Shown: piece after piece, positions 44,949 to 57,130 of the stretch | How positions within the stretch are numbered: the stretch's first letter is position 1 | How the letters are laid out: each line of letters opens with the position of its first letter | Assembly: GCA_008711295.1 (NCBI GenBank) | Contig: VUYV01000008.1 | Coordinates: 338,798 to 402,797 of the forward strand | DNA length: 64,000 bases | DNA from: Anarhynchus alexandrinus | Taxonomy: Eukaryota > Chordata > Aves > Charadriiformes > Charadriidae | Direction of reading: 5' to 3' | Notes under the pieces: generated by a model | What the model was told of the DNA's origin: nothing | Databases searched by the model: none | Seen by the model: only the letters and a program-made list of their open reading frames with translations | Translations under genes and position numbers: made by a program

Positions 44949-47900
44949 GACTCTGTGTCCCAGGCACAACCTGGAGCACTGCTGACACGCATGATAGCTC
45001 CTAGGTGAAGTCCATGTTGACATGGACATTACTAAGATTGTGTTTCTTAGCTGGGAAACAGCAGATGGGGAAGGGGAACCATGTGGTTTTGGAGGAGCAA
45101 GGCCGGGGAGAACCTCAGGATGCAAAAGAGTTGCTGGGTTGGAAGAAAATGGTTTCTCAGACCTGTGGATCAGGCTGGGGCCCTCCCCCAATGTGGAATA
45201 CTCCAAAAGACTTCAGCCAAGGAAGACAAGAGGATCCCAGTCTTGCTGCGGGCAAGGATGACTCAAAGGGAAAGGCATGGTGTGGCTCCATGGGTGGAGG
45301 AGGGTGCTCCCCTCCAAGAAGGCAGCAGAGGTATTTTTTTGTTGCTACTGTGATCTGGGCCAAGTTGCCTGTTGTTTTCATTGGGCTGAAGTGGAAAGGT
45401 TGCCTTGAGACACCGAACGAGCAAGGTGCCGGCTGGGAGGCAGCACCAACCTAACAAATATCTGCCGTTCCCCATCGCCGTCCAAGTGCTTAGCCTGCAT
45501 CGTGTCCCTCCTCCTCTAGTCCTTACAGATCCTCTAAAACCTCCTGCTCCTTCAGATTGCCACCGCTGGCACAAGGATGAGCATCTCAAGGGTAGAACTT
45601 TCACTCTGGTGCTCCAGCCTCACCCAGGAGGGTCGGTTCTGGTCTGCCGGGGCAAGCAAGGTGCAATGAGAGCAAGGCAAGGGACAGCATGAGTCACAGA
45701 GACATACCGAATTGCCTGCAGCAGTCTGAGGGTGCTCATCTGTGGCAAACGAGACCCAGTCCTTTAGTTTTGGGGTTTTTTTTTCACACTGGAAAATATC
45801 TAGAGTGGCCACTTCTGTATAAGTCAAGCATGACCTTGGTCCTGTGCAATGTGCCTGATTCACCAGCTCAGGTTCTGGTCTCTACTGGAGATCTTTGTGC
45901 AGTTATTAAGAGACATTTGATTTAAGCACATAATGGCACAGAGAGGGATTTTTGTAATAAAAATGAGGAAAATACATTCTCTGTATTTGCTTTTACTTTT
46001 CTATATTCATCTTCTTATAAGATTATTTTCAATGACCTTATTTAGAACCATTTTTCCCCACAAAGAGTTAATACACATTTTAATAGTGACCAGAAATACC
46101 CACACTAGCTGGAGGTCCTAGAAAACGAATAAGAGTGGATTGCAGGGGACGGAGAGAAGGGATGTGGAAATCTGTCCAAAATCCATGGAGGGGAGAGGTA
46201 TGGAGGAAGGCGTATATAACAGCACTTGCAGGTGCTGGAAATGAACGTGCATATTTCTCTAGCTCCATAATCTTCACAGAGCAGGTTGGTTTTGCCCATG
46301 TTTACTCTAAGGCTGTGCTTTAAGCAGCAGCGGGATTTCTGTGGGCAAGTCAAGACACCTCAAGGTACATCTCTGCAAGTAGAAACAAAGACTGTCAAAT
46401 GCTTTCTTGACACCAGTTGCATTTCTGAGAAGTGTCTGCCCTTGAGATCTGTTACCAGGTAAGAATTGGGCAACCCACAGCTTGCTGGGTTGACACAGAG
46501 CTGGTTTCCCCCAGTCAGTTCCTCTGTTCTTTCTGGTATGGTTTTGTGGACCATCTTCTCCAAGGAAGGGCATGGATCCCTGCTCCATTATCTCAGGAAG
46601 GCAGACGTCTTCTCTCCTAGCATCTCTTCTTCATCACAGGCTCTGGAGATTATGTTCCTCACAAGTTCTTGGGAGTGCTCCATCACTTCAGTTGTCTCCT
46701 GCCACTGTCTCAAAATGCCGCCTCACATCCTGCCTTGTCCATGCATGAAGGTTATACCAGGAGAAAGAAAAAAGAATTTAAATGGAAGTAGTTATAACAA
46801 TATTATTTTCCACAGTCCACTGCAAAAAGCATTAGATGTGGTGGCTCGGGAATGTTTTAACCCTGAGCAGCTCAGCCCAACTCTCCCCTTTCTCATCTTG
46901 ACTTTGACTTTGGCCAGTTCCTCTCTGTCCTTTGGAGCTGCAAATGCTTCAGCTCTAACATTCATGCCTAAGACTTTGCCCAGAAACGAAAGGTCCATAG
47001 CTCTGACTGTCCCCGCTCAGAAAAACATGAGAAAACCTGTCCTGTTTTTTTCCAGAGCTCACCCAACACCGTCCTCTACGAGTGTCGCCAGTGTTTGCTT
47101 CCACTTTCTAATTCAGGAGCCTCCAATGCATCACAGCTTTACTCTCATCCGATACACAAACACACACCTAGGGGAGATCGCCTTTCTCTTAACCGCAGCA
47201 TATTTTCTTCAGACACCCCAGGGTTTTCTTACTGGCTTTCAATTTGTCTGTGTGTGTTTGTAATAATGGGGTTTTTTTAAGAATATAAACAGTTCAAAAA
47301 GCTGTTTGCTTCCAGTTTTCTTTTCTATAAGTGCTTTTTTTAAGGGCAGGTGGGATGAGGAGCAACACCAAGAAGTGCTTGAATGCTAACAAATGCTTAA
47401 ACCCTCTGGAAAATATTGGCTGCATTCAGTGAGTATAATAAACTTAATCCCTAAAACAATAGGGTGGTGTGGTTGTTTTTTTTTTCTGAGCTAGAAAGTT
47501 ACTGTTTTTAAGCAAAAATCTGTTCATCCACATGTATTAACTGATAAACGACTTCCTACTGAATGTGGCCGGAGGGAGCTGCTTAGCCAGAGTTATCCCC
47601 TCTTCCATGCAACACCCTGTAAATTGCAATAATCAGGGAAAGTTTGAGGGTTGAGGGAACTCTGGAGGTCTCGGTTCACCAGGTGCACACTGAAGGTCTC
47701 CAAGGACAGAGATGTCCCTCCACTTCTCCGTCCCCTGTCCAGCAGCACCATCTCTCTCAATGTGAATTTTTTCCCTTGTATCCAACTGGAATTCATCCCC
47801 CTTTCCCAAGGGGGGGTGGGGGTGGGGGGGTGGTGGTGTCAGTTGTTCCCCAGCTACAGGACCTCTCTGTCAGAAATAAAGAAATAATAATTTTAAACTG

Positions 47901-48769
47901 TTAAATGTTAAGAAAGGATTTTTAACCTTCGTTAAATATGGAAATAGTTTTTAAGGTTCCACCACCAAAATTTCTACTTATGTTGGATATAAGCTTTCCC
48001 GTATCTGTTTAATAAAGCCAAACCCATCACATGAACTCAGCACATCTTCCCAAGAGAGGTCCTTGTAACTTTTCAATCTGTAACAAATGCAAGTTTTTCA
48101 GAACTAGCATTTTTTTTNGAAAAGAGGTCCATGTCAAAGTGCTCAGTTGAAGCCAAGAAACAGTCATTCTAAGATGCATCTGTTGAAATCCAGTTATTGC
48201 ATTTCAGTCAGGCTGATGCACAAAAGAGAAATATTCCTCTCCAAACTGCCCCAAAAGCGGCAACATACCTACAGGTGGCACCTTCCATGGAAAAGCAGTA
48301 TTTCCTTACTGATTCCCAGCTGACGCCTAAGTGCCTACCTAAGAGGGATAACCCAAAAATAAGGGTATTTAATTAAATTTTAATAAAAGTTTGCTCCTCA
48401 TCAGGACACAAATGCAAGGGCTGGTTGAGGAGCAGGGTAATTATGACTTGTGGTCAGTGATTTGTTTGGGAGTGTTTTTCTGGCAGAAACGAGCCCCTGG
48501 GATTGGAGGTGCTCTTCTTCATTAATATCCCTGTAAAGACTGAGCTGCGGGGTGCAGGGTGGGGGTGGTGAGGCGAATAAACACGTTCATTCCTGGAGGA
48601 ACAACGTGCTCTGTTTTCAAAGACATAAGTTTGTGGGTAAGAGCAGTTAGCATAGCTGGGGGAAAAAAAATAACCCGTTACAGCTGTAGGAGCACTGCCA
48701 AATATTGTAACTGCAGCATCCAGACTCTTTCTGAGCCTGGGGTGCGTTCCCCAAAGCATGGCAGCCGGC
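44949..48769. other. Intergenic, SORD-RBPMS2 (right of duplication)
   Basis: Contains a 265-codon + strand open frame at 46466-47263 with no known family signature, a G-rich run at 47808-47834 and a single ambiguous base at 48118. No gene called. Confidence 0.5.
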
Positions 48770-49405
48770 TGTCCTGGTTTGAGCAACACGGCTAATTTCT
48801 CTTCTAATACTCAGGAAGACTGCACTCTTAGAAGAGCCTAGTGTCCAAATTTGTGAAAATATTTACTTTATAGCCAGCTATGGTATGCAGGTTTCAAGGT
48901 CTCAGTATTTCCGAGCTCGCCAGGGGTGGGGATGAGGAGGAGCGAGACCCGGGCATTGACCCAAGCTACCAACAGGGTCATTTCATACCAAGAATGTCAC
49001 ATTCAATATAAATTAGAAAGTTTGCTGCGAAGTCTCTCTCCCTCAGTGGCTGCCATCCTGTAACTCCTCACGCCAGTGCCGGAGCCCTGAGCCCTTCCCT
49101 TCCTCCCGAAGCCGCAGCACTCGCAGTGTCCCACCTTTGCTCTCCCCTGCTGGGAGTGCACAGCTTCTATGGATAGGCTGAGGATAATCCTCATATATTT
49201 TATATTGCTATCAAGATCAATATTCCTTCTTTAGTATTACTAATCTTAAATATCTAGTCTTATTCTATAAAATCTGTTCATATTTCAACCCCTGGGTTTC
49301 CTTGTTTTTCCCCAATTCCCCTTCCCGGGTGGGGAGGGGTCATTGGGTGAGAGAATAATTGTCTAAAAGACAATAAATTGTTGTGGGTTTACTCAAACCA
49401 TAACA
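48770..49405 (+). mobile_element. Solo LTR of an ERVL-like endogenous retrovirus
   Basis: 636 bp from TGTCCTGGTTTGAG to CTCAAACCATAACA, an imperfect inverted terminal pair with 5'-TG and CA-3'. Flanked by CCGGC (48765-48769) and CTGGC (49406-49410), a 5-bp target-site duplication with one CpG-type change. An AATAAA lies at 49372-49377 near the 3' end, which sets the orientation. No retroviral internal sequence is adjacent, so it is the product of LTR-LTR recombination. The 5-bp duplication fits ERVL; family assignment is by inference. Confidence 0.88.
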
Positions 49406-49450
49406 CTGGCAAATTGCCTGGGCAGTGATTCCCATTCCCAAAGGTCTCAG

Positions 49451-49557
49451 CTGCTTTGTCTGTGAAGCCCTCATCAAGACGGGTCTTCATTCATCCCAGA
49501 GAGAGGATAAAAACCACAAGTTTTTTATTGAGTGGTCTGGCCTCACAGACAAAGCAG
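49451..49557. repeat. Inverted repeat (hairpin-capable)
   Basis: Arms 49451-49468 and 49540-49557 pair over 18 bases with one mismatch (CTGCTTTGTCTGTG core), loop about 71 bases. Begins 45 bp after the solo LTR. Confidence 0.85.
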
Positions 49558-49559
49558 TG

Positions 49560-52500
49560 GAGATCTTCTGTAGGGGTTGTCAGTGCCCAGCAGCCAGTCA
49601 GCAAGCCGGAGTGTCTTTCTCCAGGTGGAGGTGACACCTGCTTCCCAAACCCACGTGCATCTCCTGGACAGCACAAGGGACACAGGCTCACACTCCCGTG
49701 CTGCCACATCTCGGAAAGGAAGATCTATCCCAGGGACCCCTCTCCACCCAGGTCCCTCTGCCTACTGTTCACCCCTGCTTTTTCAGGAAGCGGTCCTCTA
49801 GCACAGAAGCCATATTTCCTCATTATGGTCAGGTCTGGAAAGCAAAAACGCTGGCTGCAGGTGACTGCCAGGAAGATGGGTAAAGGCACAAAGTTTCCTG
49901 CAGTGCAGGGATGTCTTATCAGGCTGCCTATCAACTTATCGGGAGCCCTATCGAGCCAAGCACGCGGAAGCAATGCCGAGTGGTGTTGATTTTGGCCAAC
50001 GATGGCACCTGTGGCTCAGACTGTCTGCATTAGCAGAACCTGTTCCCAAGGTAAGGTGCTGGCGTCCACCTGCACCAGCAGGCACCTCGTAAAATGCCAC
50101 ATGTGTCTACCCACCAGCGCAGAGACCTCCTGGGAGCATTGGCAAGCTGGAAACACCCAACAGGCAGTAGCATAGACTGACCCCCATGCACACACCAGTC
50201 CCTAGGGCTGGCAGGTCCCATGACAGCCTCTCAGACCAGACCCTGTCTGCCTTCTGGTGGGGCTGGCACATCTCCTGAGAAACTCCAGCACACCCTATGT
50301 GAGCTCAGTTGGTGGTGGACAGGGGGCTGCATTTGCTGTCTTTGCCAGCAGAGAAGGGAAAGTCCCTGTGGAGGACAGCAGGTACCCACCTCACCAAGGG
50401 AGCATGAGGGGGACCGTGCTGTCATCCACAGATCCTTGAGCAACCAACCCAGTCCTCAGCAGCATGCCAAGGATAGCAAGAGGACAAAGGGTGGATGAAA
50501 ATACATTGGTCATGGTACCAGCATGCCTTGAAAGTCAGCGATTACTGCACCAGCCATTTGGCTTTGACATGGTGGTGCAAGCGAGCAAGGGAGCATCTTC
50601 CCTTTGCCTATTGAAACTCTTGGAGGAGTAGCATGGAAATTTGGTCCCAAGGAGAGGCTCAGGATTTCCCACTCACTCCTGTGACCCAGAGGAGGATGAA
50701 AGGAGTGTGTCAATCACAATGAAGCCCAGCGGATGAAGCCCAGTGGATGAAGCCCAGCAGATGAAGCCTGGTGGATGAGCCCACCAGATGAAGCCCGGTG
50801 GATGAAGCCCACCAGGTGAAGCCCACCAGATGAAGCCTGGTGGATAAAGCCCACCAGATGAAGCCCAGTGGATGAAACCCACCAGATGAAGCATGCTCGG
50901 TCTACCATGCCTAGAGAGCGTGGGAAATGGAGGGAAGGGGAGAGCTGTGTATTCTCGTAGCAGAGCAAACACCCTGGAGACTCCAGTCCATCACAGAGGA
51001 AAAGCCAGGATTTCTCCTGTTTTGAGTGCCCTAGGCCAAGGGAGCAGGACATTTTGGATGTATTTGGAGACACTTCTAGCTTTTTTATCAGGGGCTGAAG
51101 TTTCCCTGCTTTTCCTGTCCCAGGGGACGGGGTTGCTGCAGCTGTTTCTTTCCTCTTGGTCTCCTGTCCAGCAACTATACAGTCTGCACCGGGCTGAGAT
51201 CTGCAAGTCCAGCGGTGGCCTCTGCTCCCTCCAGGCATCCCAACTGGTGCAGTCCGTCCTGAGCTGATCTCCTAGTGCCATCTGCCGTCTGACCCAACGC
51301 CATCGTAGGGTGGTGGTGATGCTCACGGCCACCTCGATCCTCAGCCTCACTTGCAAAAAGAGCTGGACCAGTTAGCCCACTGCCAGGCTCGGATGGCCCC
51401 CACTGCCCCGTGCCTAGCAAAGAACCGAATGTGTCATTGCAATGTCATCAGCTGAGACTTATATTTTCTCCTTTTTTCGTTCAGTAATGCCAGAAGCTGT
51501 GCATTGGCAGAGACACCCAGAAGAAGGAGTTCTCCAGCTTCAGGGGTTTCTCAGGCTCAGCTGCACCAAGCCACGACTGGCCTGAGTCGGTGCTGGTGGC
51601 GGTCCCACCACAGCCAGGTTGGGCTATGGACATACCCCACCCCCAGCAAGCCCACTGGGATCCAGTGTAATTTGGGTCCCAATGCTATAACTGACCAGAA
51701 AAGTAAAAAGATTTTCCTCTATTAACTTAATACAGAGATTCTTGGTCTAAAGTACATACATCTCCCCATCCCAAAGGGGAGAGGAAGGTGCAGGACAAAA
51801 CTCTATGCATGTTTTCTCCACCGTCCCAAGCTGCAACCTCCTGTTAAGCTCCTGCTTGGGGAAAAGTCCTGGTTTCGTGTGCTCAGGTCTTGGATGCCAC
51901 CTCCTGGCTTTCCCACTGTACTGTGCATCTGGTTAACGTGCTGCGACTCCACGCAGACCGGGAGGACCTTTCCCATCCCACTATCAGAAATAACAAAGCC
52001 ACAGAAAGCCCTTCTGTTCGGAGCAGCTTTTATTCTTTGAAGATCTGACCCGATCCCACGTATTTTTGAATCAGGATGGAGGTAACTCCTCCAACTGACC
52101 CCCCCTCTCCAGCCACCCGCTCGCCGTGGTGTTACAGGCTTTTGTGCAGGACCCTGTCGCAGCAGCACCTTCACTCCCAAAACCCCTCTGGGATCTGATC
52201 CGTCACTTTGGGGGTGGGCCCTGGTGCCTCTCACCTTTCACCACCAGGTATTGTGCGGGGTGTATTTTTGTCCCTACAAACTGATATGACCCTTGTGCAG
52301 TCTCTCATGCCTCACCCGTGTCTTCCCATACCCACCCTCTGGGGTTTTGGGATGCTGTTCCCAAGTCTCCATAGACTTCTTACCTGGCTGGGGAAAAATT
52401 TAAGTAGATGGTCGGCAGGGGGGATAGCAAAGCTATTTTTGGAGCTGTAAGGCAGTGTGGCGATACCCGAGCCCAGCAGGGAAGCAAAACTCATGAGAGG

Positions 52501-55500
52501 GGGCACTGCACAATAAGGAAACGCAAGATAAGGAGCAGAGAGTGTGCTCTCTACTCCCTACTTGTTCTCCATCATTTCCCGGCTCTTTCTGCCCTCCTGG
52601 TGATGTTTCTGGCCTGGATCAGCCTACCTGTTCACCTGCCAGCCAGAGGTGTGCTACCAACTTCATCCATCACCAAGCAGCTTGGCCATTGATTTTATTC
52701 TCCCATGTGCCATGTGCGGGCTGGAGCTCCACAGAGCCGGTACGTATGATGCTCCCTGACCACAGCAAACCTGCTCTTCATCCCCACAGGGCTGGTCCAC
52801 ACACATTTGCTAGGGAAATCCCAGCATCGTTAAGTGAGCTGCAGCTTCTTGGAAGTCAGCTGGGAGCAGCAGCTGCTAAAGCCAGGAATTTTGGTGGTTC
52901 CTGATGCAGCATGGATCTGGGGCCATCTGAGACATCTCCTCATGGCTGTTGGTGTCTGCCAAACGTATGAACAACTGGGAGGACATCAGTGGTCCCATGG
53001 AGTTTGGCTTTCTGACCAGCTGGGGAGAGTTTAGCTGCAGGAAGGAGGCCACCAACAGGACTGGAAATAAAGATGGAAAAACAGTGCTGAAGGCAGAGTT
53101 CAGGTTTGGAGACACACCTGCCTCTCTTCTTGGAGACTCTACTTGAGTTGTCTTCCAGCCTGAGGTCAAAATGGTCTTCAACCATGAAAGGCTTCAGCCC
53201 AAGCGAGGAGGGATGCCCTGGGGAAAGGAGATGGTGCCAGAGGCTCTTCTCCCTGCGCTGCCGGTGCAGACCAGCAGATGGAAGTTGCTGGGGTTTGCAG
53301 GAGCCATTTTGATCCTTTGCAGAAGCTGTTTGAAGTGCTCTCCATCAGCAATTGCCGCAAAATGGGCTGAAGGCACCAGATCGTGCAACCTGCACAACTG
53401 AGCTGCGTCTGGGTACCCTTAATCCTCAGCAAAGGTATGCAGGACCACCAGGAGAACATCAGCGCTGCGAGGCACTCCTGACCTCAGAGAGAGGAGTTCT
53501 GTGGTCTCTTGTGACCAGCAGGTCCCAGGATGCATGCTGGTGTTAAATGACCTGCCTCTCCTTTCCTACATCTCTGGTTTCAAGCACATATTGAGTTTTG
53601 CCTCTGGGCTTCCCACCGGCCTCCCTGAAGATGCCCTGTCCTGTCATGAGCACATCCCATCGGTTCAAAAGGGGGCCCAAAGCCAGTTCTGCGGCAGCTT
53701 GTCCAGTGCAGCTATGCCCAGAAGCCTTTTTGCATCAGAGCAGCTGGATTTTTCTACTTCCAAAGTGCCCCTTGCTGCAGCACCCGGCCCACATGCCGTG
53801 GGGGAGCACAGCGCTTTCGGGAGAAAATGGTCTGGAAGCACCCAGATTTATTTCTTTTTTCTCCCACCTTCAAAAGAAGGAAAAGAAGAGGGGGAGTTTC
53901 CAGTAAAACGTAAAATGAAATTGTGCCAAAACCAACCTTTTTCCCTATTGCTTCTTCTTCCAGCCCCAACGCCATCTCCTCTCTTCTCTGGCTGCTTTCT
54001 CCTGCGGCCACGACCCGGCAGGTCCAGGCAGTGCCAAGGACCAAAGGACCCGGCTGTGCCAGCAACCTGCGCCCTTTTTCCCGGCGGTGCCATCAGGCTG
54101 TGTCCCATCCATAGCTGCTTTCCACCCTGAAGCTTCATCCCACCCACAGAGCAGGGACATCCGTCACTGCCCAGAGAGTGTCCCTCGGTGTAGGACACGG
54201 GTGGGAGCAGCCGGGGAGGGACAAGGGCGTTGCACACAGGCGCCGGCAGACACAGAGGGGGCAGAGGCAGCAAGCGCACATGTGTGTGCACACACGCCTG
54301 CACCGTGCTCGCACCGGCCGGGGAGGGGGACGCCCGGGGACCCTCCGAGCAGACGTGACCTACTTTAGCTCCGAGGCAAGCCATGTTGCACGGGTCCCAG
54401 TGTAAAAGCTTAATAGAGCCAGCCGTAAATTATTCATTGCCCGGCCATGTTAATGCATGTGCTAAAGGCTTTTTTTTTTAAAAAAAAAAAAAATCTCCTC
54501 TATAATTTAAAGCCTTGCACGCTCCCATCGCCAGGCCCTGACTGCTCTCTGGGGTGTTTCCACTTAGGTGAGCAGAGCTGCAAGATGTGGATGGACCTGG
54601 CAGGGGAGAGCCAGGATGCAGGCAGGAGGCGGGATGTGGACAGGAGTTGAGATGGGGGCAGGAGTCAGCTTTGCCTGGACCATGGGCAGGGGGATCCCGA
54701 GGGGAAGGGGCCGGCAGTGCTGCTCTGGCACAGGCAGCCCAAGTCACTGCCCAGAGCAGCAGAGCTCAGCCGAGCCTGTTCCCAGGCAGGGTGGCCAGCG
54801 GGGCTATTTTTAGAACTGCGTTTTTCTTTTTCTTCCCTTTTTTTTTTCCTTCCCTCTTTCCCCTGCTCCTTGCTGCCCTCCAAGCCCTGGAGAGAGAGAG
54901 AGAGGAAAACACTGATCCCTGGGGTGGGAAGCTGCATGGGAGGGCTTTAGGAGCACCCTATGGCAGGGACTCACTGAGTCCAGCCAGGGGGAAGACAATC
55001 CCCCCCCAGGCCACCCTACTGGGATTTAAGCAAGCTGTCCCTCCAGTGCATCCCACCGTAGCATCCAACCCAGCTCTCATCCCACCAGGACAACCACCCC
55101 CTAGCCCAGGGCTGTGTTTCCCACGGCTGTTTTAGCAGGTAGAGATAAGGCCACAAAAAAAAGACAGGGGCAGCCCTGGCCAGCAGCGGAGGAGGAGCTG
55201 GGCAGGCGTGAGGCGATGCTGCAGCTGCAGAGGACGTTTGCCTTCTATGGACATCTCTGCTCGCTGCACCACTGGTGGGGAGGAACAGCGCTGGCACGGA
55301 GGAGAGGCCCTCAGCCTCCACAGGCACTGGGGGAGGGGGGGAAACAAAAACACCCAAAAAAAGCTCACAGTTGCCCTCTCGGAGGCCTCCAGAAGAGCTC
55401 GGCATCAACAGCCCTTTCAGTGCAAGGACTTGCCCTTCTCCTATTGGGGGGGGAGGGGGTAGATGTCCCAATGGCACCCGTGGTCCTCAGCAGCATCCCA

Positions 55501-55700
55501 GACCAGTCTGCATCCCTGCGGGCAGGGCTGGGGACACCGGGCAGGGAGGGGAAGGGGTGCGGGTAACACCAAGCCTGAAGAATCCCAACCCAGCCCTAGA
55601 AGAAAACACAACAGACCACAGAAAAAGAGTCACAGCAGCCTCTGGGTATATTTTTTTTTTTTTGGTTGCATTTCATATATTATCCAGTTTCACATTCTCA
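49560..55700. other. Intergenic, up to RBPMS2 3' end
   Basis: Apart from the minisatellite at 50718-50892, holds simple A/T and pyrimidine tracts (54470-54492, 54838-54850) and G-runs near 55445. Open frames such as 54587-55135 (+) and 53848-54384 (-) are proline- or cysteine-rich without family signatures. Confidence 0.5.
50718..50892. repeat. 14-bp minisatellite
   Basis: About 12-13 degenerate units of GATGAAGCCCACCAG or GATGAAGCCCAGTG, 13-15 bp each. The minus-strand reading gives a repetitive Gly-Phe-Ile-Trp string, with no sign of real coding. Confidence 0.95.
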
Positions 55701-55719
55701 TAGGATCAGCAATTATATA

Positions 55720-56854
55720 GCAACTTATTCTCAAATCTTTTTAATACAAGCGAGACAGCCATGGTCGTATAATACTTAAAGCACTTCAATACCAAGCAAT
55801 AAGATGCTAAAACAAAAATTGCACAATTTCTTGTTTACTATGCCTGACTGAATCATTGTTACAGAAGACAACCCTTCTCTTTCAAGCTTTTAACTAAACA
55901 TTAACTTATCTTACAGGATTACAATTTCTCTTTAATAATAATAATAATTAATTGCACACAAACACACAAGAAATTCTTTATGATGCATAAATATTTCCTT
56001 ATTACACATGGTACAAAAATACTCGTACTTTTTTTTTTTTGTTCGGTATTCCCATAAGGATGGCTGATTATTTGGCAGGACTGGATGCTCTCCAATCAGA
56101 AGGATGTGGAAAGAAAAAAAAAAGTTAGATATTTTACAGCCGTTCTATATATAGAAGTCTGAAGGAAGAAAAAAAAAATAATATAATAACCCTGACTTTA
56201 AAACTGGAGAAAAATGGATGAGAACAGAAACCCAGTGCNTCAAATTTTTCTGGTTGTACTGAGAAGGGGAGGGCGGAGGTGGGAGAAGGGGTGAGACAAG
56301 GACAGTTAGTATTTCTCAAAAGCCAAGTCTTCACTGAAGCAAGATGAAAACCTTGATGGATCAATCCGGGCCAAGACCTGTTGCTAACGGTTACACAAAC
56401 GCTAGAACAAACAAACAAACTTACACTCACACATACACAAGTTAAGTGTTTTAATTCATGCCAGAAAACATGCAAAACCCATTGCCTTTCGTTTCCTTCA
56501 GCCGAGCCGCCGGGGCAGGGCGAGCCCAGGGAAGCCCAGGACCGATCCCTCCCAACTGAGCTTCGCCATCCTTCTGTGCCGAAGCCCAGCCAGGGGGAGG
56601 GGCGATGTCCTGGGGATGGAGGAAGGGGTGGATGGAGGGATAGATTGAGGGAGGCGGCGCATGGCCCCACAGCGGGGGGCCATGGCGACTTCACAGTCCG
56701 GGGAGGGGGGATGCTGGCAGCCCCCCAGGATGCAGGGTGGGGTGAGCGCCTTGTCCGCTGGCCGCAAACCAAACCGAGAGGGGTCTGAGCGATTATCCCT
56801 GGCACATCCCTCCACGTAGAGGCTGGGAGGAGGAACACAAGCCGAGGAGAGACA
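55720..56854 (-). other. RBPMS2: RBPMS2 terminal exon (3' UTR)
   Basis: Begins at a strong minus-strand acceptor (CTCCTCTCCTGCAG) at 56855 and runs into AT-rich sequence typical of a 3' UTR. A candidate signal ATTAAA lies at 55745-55740; the A-run at 55663-55651 may mark a later end or be genomic. Contains an ambiguous base at 56239. In the frame inherited from the upstream coding exon it is open to 56498. Confidence 0.7.
55740..55745 (-). terminator. RBPMS2: Candidate RBPMS2 polyadenylation signal ATTAAA
   Basis: A variant hexamer on the minus strand at the end of an AT-rich UTR. A second ATTAAA lies about 190 bases upstream near 55930. Confidence 0.5.
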
Positions 56855-57130
56855 CTGCAGGAGAGGAGCAGGGGTGAGCGGGTCTGGATGGATGCGCTGC
56901 CCGAGCAGCACCCACAGCCCTTTCCCCACCCCAGGGCTCGGTGGGTCTCCCCGCTCCCACCGAGGTGGATTTGGCCCCATCACCCATCAATGGAACCCAA
57001 CCGCATCCTTGGGTGGACACGGGGGGCTGAGCCCGAGCTCCCATCTCTCCTCCCAGCAAGAGCCCAAGGAACCCAGGGACGAGCAAGACAAGGACCCAGC
57101 TCCAACAGTAATTAGTTACTTACTAACGAA

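Noticed and set aside
54587..55135. 182-codon + strand frame
   Set aside because: Includes a poly-Phe stretch from a T-run and low-complexity GC DNA; no family recognised.
56134..56838. 234-codon minus-strand frame
   Set aside because: Crosses an ambiguous base in the RBPMS2 3' UTR, and its frame is not the one inherited from the coding exon.
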